Positions 25,601 to 29,907 of a stretch of DNA of 29,907 nt are shown here, piece by piece. The translations under genes and the position numbers were made by a program. A model generated the notes under the pieces. The model ran no database searches, was not told the origin of the DNA, and worked only from the letters and a program-made list of their open reading frames with translations. Origin of the DNA: CALKGK01 sp964649515 (GTDB lineage: Bacteria > Bacteroidota > Bacteroidia > Flavobacteriales_D > Sanyastnellaceae); assembly GCA_964649515.1 (NCBI GenBank), contig CAZYPV010000039.1, forward strand, positions 1-29,907, read 5' to 3'. Each line of letters begins with the position of its first letter. The stretch's first letter is position 1.

Positions 25601-28600
25601 AGTTCCACGGCCCAGCTTCCATCTGCATTCCAACTGGTGTTTTCAGAGAGCAAGGATACTGTGCAGTTGTCTTGAACGTTCAAAAAGTCTATCCAATCAG
25701 GTGAAATCACTTCACAATTTTCGTCCAACACAAAGCTTGGTGATGCCGAAGGACACTCTAGCGTTGGTGCATCAAGGTCTTCCACATGAAGCACATTGCT
25801 TACCACGGTTTCATTTCCATTCCCATCTTGAATTTGCATGGTGATTTCATAAACGCCTATACCAAGCGTTGTGCCAAGTGGAATGGAGAAATCCCGCACA
25901 ATTTGAGTCATGTCACAATCCTGCGATTGAAATAAGATCGACGAGTTATCGAACACATAAACACAGTTTTCATCAATACCAACATAGGCCTCTGGTAGAA
26001 CCGTTACAATTGGCGCTTCGCTGTCTTCAACGGTGAGCACCATGGTGCATTGATTCGTGGCCCCGGCGAGGTCAGACACGGAGAAATTAATCAAGTGATC
26101 GCCAACAGAAAGAATGCTACCAGGGGATGGGGATTGAAAAACAATGAAATCACATTCGTCAGTGATGATGAGTTCATCACGATAATCGGGCAATACAAAG
26201 GTGCAACTGGGATAACTTGCACTTTCGCTTTTGTTCGCCACACAGGTGATGACGGGAGCAGCATTTGTTGGTACTTGGAGCTCAACTTCTACAAACGAAG
26301 TATTTCCACTTTCATCAGTGACACTCACCACGGCTGTTTGCGATACGTTAATAGCCGTTCCTGCAGCTGGTAGTTGAGATAGGATCAATGCGTCTGCGGG
26401 CGTACAATTGTCCGAAGCAACAATAAGACTGCTTAAATCGGGAACTTGCGCGGTACAATTCAATCCTCTCTCCAATTGTTGAGGGTCGATGGCATTTACG
26501 TTGGGCGCAATGGTATCCACCAAGTTGAGGTTAAAAACACAGGTGCTCTCGTTGCTGCCATCGCTGATGAGCAATTCAATCTCTCGTTGCATGGAGTTGA
26601 TGGGAAGATCCTGAACTAGACTAATACTGACCCCACAGGCATCACTCGCATTCAATGCGGTGGTCCAATCGGGGTAATCAAAAGCACAATCTTCACGAAG
26701 GTATGCAGTGAGGTTGGTCGGACAGGTATACGTGGGCGGGGTGATGTCGTTAAATTGAAGTAAACTAAAACAGGTCTCCGAATTTCCATATTCATCTTCA
26801 ACAACAAAATCCAACATGAGGTCGTCTGAACCATAATGAATTGCTCCCGGTGCCGGACTTTGTGCGATGCTGTAATCTTGTCCGCAACTTGTCGTAACCT
26901 CAACCAGAGAATTAAAATTAGGAAAGGTAAAAGAGCAATCTGCAGCGAGATTAATGCTTGCACCGAATGAAGAGCAGTTGACGGAAAGTTCAGGCACGCA
27001 CTCAAAAGAGAGGTTGAAACTGCAAGTACTTGAATTACCAGAGGCGTCAGCCACTGTGAGCGTAATGACTTCATCAGAGGTGATTTCTGCACCCGCACCT
27101 GGCCATTGTCCAATGTTATAGGTACAATCCTCAAGAATGAGGAGATCCGAACTCGTTGTAAAATCGGGCAAGGTGGCGCTGGATCCCGCAACGCTCAATA
27201 CTTGATTTTCTGGACAGCTTTGAATGATGGGAGCAATGTCGTCTACGACTTCAAAATCTTGGGTGAGGACGGTTTCATTCCCTGCATCATCATGAATGGT
27301 CAATTGAAAGGTATGCGTTCCGATTTGGAGGACGGTTCCAACAGTCGGACTCTGAACACTGCTCAAAGTGCTGCAGTCGCTGTGAAATTCGATGTAAGGA
27401 CCAAAATCAGGTACCGTGAAATGGCAATCTCCATTGTTTATACTGAAACTACTGGGGAGTGTTAATGTGGCATTTGGAGGAGTATTGTCGATGAGTGACA
27501 CTTGAAAATTCCAACTTTGGATTCCTCCGAGGTCATCTTCTAAAGTGATGGTAATTTCAGTACTTTCATCGATGAGTGTTCCTGCGCTGGGGTTCTGGGT
27601 AAGTGTGGTTCCTAAGCATGGAGATTCAACAGAAATTCCGCTTAAGAAATCAGGAATGATTGCTTGACAAGCGGCATCCATTTCCAAAACTTGATCTGTA
27701 GGAAGATTACTTGCTGATGGCGGAACACAACACGTTGTACTCGTATATGCTGGAATGTCATAGTTCAAAAGAAGGGCGTTCCCCGGTGCACTCGAAAGAA
27801 GGTTACCAAAAATAGAACCACCTTGTCCGCCTGTTCCAACAACAAACAATTCGTCATTATGACTAATGTCGAGATCATACCCTACGTCATTCCCTTGAGC
27901 GTTAATGCTTCCTCCCCAACGAATATCTCCTTCGTCGGAATAAACAAGTACAAATAATTCTTTACCAAAGTCTTGCTCCAAATAGTAACCATCAAAGTAT
28001 AGTTCTTCAGAAAAAGTGCCCGTGAAATAGACGCTGCCTTTATTATCTGTGCATATGCCCAAGCCAAAGTCTTGATGGTTTCCTCCAACGGTGGTGAACT
28101 CCTTCACCCAATTAGCTTGCCCTGTTTCACGATTCAAGGCTGCAAGGAAAATATTATCGTGTCCGCTCGAGTTCAGCGTCAGTCCTCCAGGAAATACCAC
28201 CGGGGAAATGGAATTGTAATGAAGGGCACCCGTGAGATACACTTGATTGCAATCTGCGGCAATTCCATAACCGTAGGATAGACTTCCTGTAGTTTGATCG
28301 ATGAGCTGACCCCAATCCAATTCTCCATTTTGATTGAAACTGCAAACAAACACGTCCTGTGTTCCAAAACCGGGAATGTCGTTGATGCTGAAAGATTGAC
28401 CTACTGCATCTTCAAAATCCAGACTGCCTTCTGGGTTCATGGCGACCATGAAAAAATGGCCATTGGAATAGGTAATTTGTGCTGCTTTGTTTTCGAGGCT
28501 CGATAGATCCAAACCGTCTTGATCAGCCAAACTAAAATCCCAAACTGGATTGAAATCAAAGTCGATTTTTTGCAAACGATAGAGGTGTTCTTCATCGGTT

Positions 28601-29220
28601 TGGCTTCCGATAAAATCATCGGCATCTCCATCGCTCATGGTTAACAAAACCACACCATCTGGGCAAGAAGCAATGCTTGAGATGGCATCATCACCATCAC
28701 CTCCAATATTATTTGCATCAAGTAAAGCGCCGTCCAAATCAAACATGGCGTACATCGCATCAAGGCGGCCATTTCCATCGAGGTCTGGAAGCGTCTCCAA
28801 GCCCGTTGTACCCTTTATGGTCATGCTTGTTTTATGAAAACCTCCTACCATCACGTTGCCGTTGGGTAGAACATCAACCGCAGTAAATGCGCATTCATTG
28901 TTGTCTAAACTTACGGCCTCCCACAAGAGGTTTCCGTCAAAATCAAAAGCAAAAAGCACCGCCGCATGGTTTCCTCCAGAAATGATGGGTGTGGAGAATA
29001 AATTTGGTGCTATATCGGAAATGAATTGGTAGTCGCCCAAACTCGCAGCATCGAAGTATCCCACGGTATAAACCCGCTGATTCTCGTTATCCACTTTGGT
29101 ATCAAAAAACATGGATTCTCCATTCACAGAGCTGAAAAGCCAGTCAAGATCTTGAGAGCTTGCCATGAAGCTCATCAAAAAGAGGATGGTGAATAATGCC
29201 GATTTTTGCGCCGTTTTCAT
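22633..29220 (-). CDS. Giant T9SS type B adhesin with HYR-like repeats
   Basis: A 2195-residue secreted protein. A signal peptide (about 1-22) precedes an SBBP/delta-60-type propeller region (25-495; VYTVGYFDA, VYLTGALHY, VYFTGTFSE). Residues about 505-1867 hold about 17 diverged HYR-like immunoglobulin-fold repeats of about 80 residues. Each begins with a Cys-containing segment ending in PDF/PDY or similar, contains an NPSAG-like turn, and ends with DxTAP, EDxxAP or similar. Residues 1868-2111 add further beta-sandwich domains (GPPTVNAGNDTDVCG). The C terminus (2112-2195) is a gliding-type CTD-B: IPTGFSPNGDLVNDTF, VFNRWGQLVYQ, DDTYYYVLLL, VVIRR. It resembles SprB-type and other T9SS adhesins. 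First gene of the operon with PorP/SprF (20-base overlap). Regular Cys pairs suggest disulfide-stabilised repeats. Confidence 0.9.
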   Translation of the reverse strand: MKTAQKSALFTILFLMSFMASSQDLDWLFSSVNGESMFFDTKVDNENQRVYTVGYFDAASLGDYQFISDIAPNLFSTPIISGGNHAAVLFAFDFDGNLLWEAVSLDNNECAFTAVDVLPNGNVMVGGFHKTSMTIKGTTGLETLPDLDGNGRLDAMYAMFDLDGALLDANNIGGDGDDAISSIASCPDGVVLLTMSDGDADDFIGSQTDEEHLYRLQKIDFDFNPVWDFSLADQDGLDLSSLENKAAQITYSNGHFFMVAMNPEGSLDFEDAVGQSFSINDIPGFGTQDVFVCSFNQNGELDWGQLIDQTTGSLSYGYGIAADCNQVYLTGALHYNSISPVVFPGGLTLNSSGHDNIFLAALNRETGQANWVKEFTTVGGNHQDFGLGICTDNKGSVYFTGTFSEELYFDGYYLEQDFGKELFVLVYSDEGDIRWGGSINAQGNDVGYDLDISHNDELFVVGTGGQGGSIFGNLLSSAPGNALLLNYDIPAYTSTTCCVPPSASNLPTDQVLEMDAACQAIIPDFLSGISVESPCLGTTLTQNPSAGTLIDESTEITITLEDDLGGIQSWNFQVSLIDNTPPNATLTLPSSFSINNGDCHFTVPDFGPYIEFHSDCSTLSSVQSPTVGTVLQIGTHTFQLTIHDDAGNETVLTQDFEVVDDIAPIIQSCPENQVLSVAGSSATLPDFTTSSDLLILEDCTYNIGQWPGAGAEITSDEVITLTVADASGNSSTCSFNLSFECVPELSVNCSSFGASINLAADCSFTFPNFNSLVEVTTSCGQDYSIAQSPAPGAIHYGSDDLMLDFVVEDEYGNSETCFSLLQFNDITPPTYTCPTNLTAYLREDCAFDYPDWTTALNASDACGVSISLVQDLPINSMQREIELLISDGSNESTCVFNLNLVDTIAPNVNAIDPQQLERGLNCTAQVPDLSSLIVASDNCTPADALILSQLPAAGTAINVSQTAVVSVTDESGNTSFVEVELQVPTNAAPVITCVANKSESASYPSCTFVLPDYRDELIITDECDFIVFQSPSPGSILSVGDHLINFSVSDLAGATNQCTMVLTVEDSEAPIVTVLPEAYVGIDENCVYVFDNSSILFQSQDCDMTQIVRDFSIPLGTTLGIGVYEITMQIQDGNGNETVVSNVLHVEDLDAPTLECPSASPSFVLDENCEVISPDWIDFLNVQDNCTVSLLSENTSWNADGSWAVELIFSDGFNEVSCSFDALLVDETAPELANCLEDQTLALVDDCSAVVPDYTSALMVSDACTSAEDLLIVQNPSAGSFISENQTLTLSVSDAAGNIASCSFDLLIDDTTAPLMDCSNLPNAVNANDNCQYVLGDYTIDLILQDNCDLQSVTQNPAPGSTVNLGSILLEFTAVDAYGNISTCEHLLQIEDLNPPSISWNSNTSFNADEECTYTLLAASDYVTWTDCSSTSLSMEPTMGTSLDVGTHEVSITAMDDLGNSSTFNYTIEVIPSSSPAIASCGEIPTQYLNESCIFELPDFTESVVWNSACASGLSLEQQPSPGTIFDTAQEILLTFTIVGGNEDAAPCTTSLELLNTNSVSVSCEDLILPAEDCGVFMPDLDFFELEVFSCAAYELSISPAPGTFLELGNHPVEVMLTSEDGQNTSCSFTLSVEDQAPPIIDCDAIELPVVSGDCGYVVEDFTALIQVTDNCPENITITQNPIGVNLGAGEHELVFVISDGIHETTCFKTLSVVDYDAPEFDIYENISVVQTTPGICGAIVDYPAPELLSNCSEESINLVQGLPSGSLFPFGESVIVFEASDEFGNTSTLELIITVEDLVTPEFISYLEPLSMCEGPINYTMPQAIDCGEVNVVQISEPAFESGDVLPPGQYTVEFQAVDASGNTSSIFWEISILEQADASWESIPSTICSSEGFIDFNDYYTGLGDPSWNWGSEGVLTLGNHIGQILDVTLFVNQGTCSADSTQSIHIIGPPTVNAGNDTDVCGLEITLNGMTNANNFWWEGPPELTLVEEGLACDITSSSLGVFEVSFFASNGTCTSRDDLELTFVESLGTLVLPEPFSTTDLSVPVEAVYEGPGDIMWSTNGSASITNPNALEIVVSNMDEGLNAFFIEVDNGVCDPLRDTLWIDNIQFSIPTGFSPNGDLVNDTFEIIALEKHQTKDLQVFNRWGQLVYQNTDYDNSWNGEKEGIPLPDDTYYYVLLLDENEFTGYVVIRR

Positions 29221-29314
29221 ACGCGGTTTTAGGGTGTATGAATCGTCTTACGTGATTTTAGGAAGAAGGTTACTTTGGAACGGGATATTGACGATAAAGT
29301 ACGACCTTTGCATC

Positions 29315-29907
29315 ATGCAATCGCACTTCATCATTTTCGACCTAGAGTCCACTTGCTGGAAACTGAAAAAGCCCCCAAGGAAGGAGATCATCGAAATTGG
29401 CGCAATTCGTGTGGATGAAATGGGTCGAGAACTGAGTGTATTCAATGCTTTCGTGAGGCCCATCATCACTCCAAAACTGTCTAACTTTTGCAAAAAACTC
29501 ACAGGAATTCGTCAGGAAGAAGTAGATCGGGCGAACACCTTTGATGAGGTCATTTTGGATTTTGAAGATTGGCTCTTTGAACACGATGCCAACCTTATTC
29601 TTGCGAGTTGGGGAGACTATGATCTGAAACAATTTGCTTTGGACGCCGATTATCATGGACTCACCTTCGACTGGCTCAAGCAACACATCTGCTTGAACGA
29701 TCAACACGCTCGTTTCCACCAATTGAGGCAGCCCCTAAGTGTGAGCAATGCATTGGCTGCAGACGGGTTGAGTTTTCGGGGAGACACGCACCGGGCAATC
29801 GATGATGCCCAGAATACGGTCGAAATTTTCCGACACCATCTTGGAAAATGGAAATACAGCAAGGAAGATTTTACTCAAGTACCGAGTTATAGCACTTTTC
29901 GGTTTTA
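29315..29907 (+). CDS. DEDDh 3'-5' exonuclease (right end cut by window)
   Basis: ERI1/DnaQ-like exonuclease, 197 codons visible from the ATG at 29315. Motifs: FDLEST (Asp9, Glu11), ASWGDYDLK with the second Asp, and HRAIDDAQNT giving the His-x4-Asp of DEDDh enzymes. The last two bases (TA) begin a codon that could be the stop, since this length is typical for the family; the end is not visible in the window. It removes nucleotides from RNA or DNA 3' ends; the substrate here is unknown. It is divergent from the adhesin operon across 94 bases. Confidence 0.88.
   Translation, partial: MQSHFIIFDLESTCWKLKKPPRKEIIEIGAIRVDEMGRELSVFNAFVRPIITPKLSNFCKKLTGIRQEEVDRANTFDEVILDFEDWLFEHDANLILASWGDYDLKQFALDADYHGLTFDWLKQHICLNDQHARFHQLRQPLSVSNALAADGLSFRGDTHRAIDDAQNTVEIFRHHLGKWKYSKEDFTQVPSYSTFRF

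Overview
The window looks like a chromosomal contig from a marine-type Bacteroidota, most likely Flavobacteriales. The reasons are type IX secretion (T9SS) sorting domains of both type A and type B, a PorP/SprF partner, an OlsF-type fused aminolipid synthase, a TonB-dependent receptor with a carboxypeptidase-like N-terminal domain, and promoter-like TAnnTTTG boxes. No rRNA, tRNA, CRISPR array or phage gene was recognised. Two runs of exactly 100 N (5108-5207 and 17335-17434) are scaffold placeholders.

Left part (1-8.1 kb), mostly plus strand: an RND/MMPL exporter, a Tat-like exported glycosylasparaginase, a small degenerate receiver-like protein (minus strand, overlapping the asparaginase end), a UbiA prenyltransferase with a near-leaderless promoter, then a repeat-rich stretch running into the first gap, and an LpxH-like metallophosphoesterase. 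A T9SS type A cargo protein and a large TonB-dependent receptor follow, each ended by a clear intrinsic terminator.

Middle (11.4-15.4 kb), minus strand: an IS1595-like transposase homologue that seems to have lost two of its three catalytic acidic residues. Its stop codon lies in a copy of the motif CTATCCATTTAGGT. Three inverted copies of the motif sit at about 120-bp intervals upstream of the gene. The motif core also occurs in a second repeat family at 64-90 and 5047-5073, with a more divergent copy at 4964-4990. Next come an inositol-monophosphatase-like protein without the usual metal-binding signature and an OlsF-like bifunctional acyltransferase.

Right part (15.5-29.2 kb), minus strand: a tightly packed operon transcribed from 29220 down to 15505. 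It encodes a 2195-residue adhesin-like protein (beta-propeller repeats, about 17 HYR-like repeats, type B sorting domain), PorP/SprF, a PD40-PKD-OmpA protein, a secreted protein of unknown function, and a membrane sensor with a periplasmic propeller and a cytoplasmic SpoIIE/PP2C phosphatase. The gene order suggests a secreted surface adhesin, its outer-membrane anchoring or secretion partners, and a sensor-phosphatase made together. A divergent DEDDh exonuclease gene reaches the right edge of the window.
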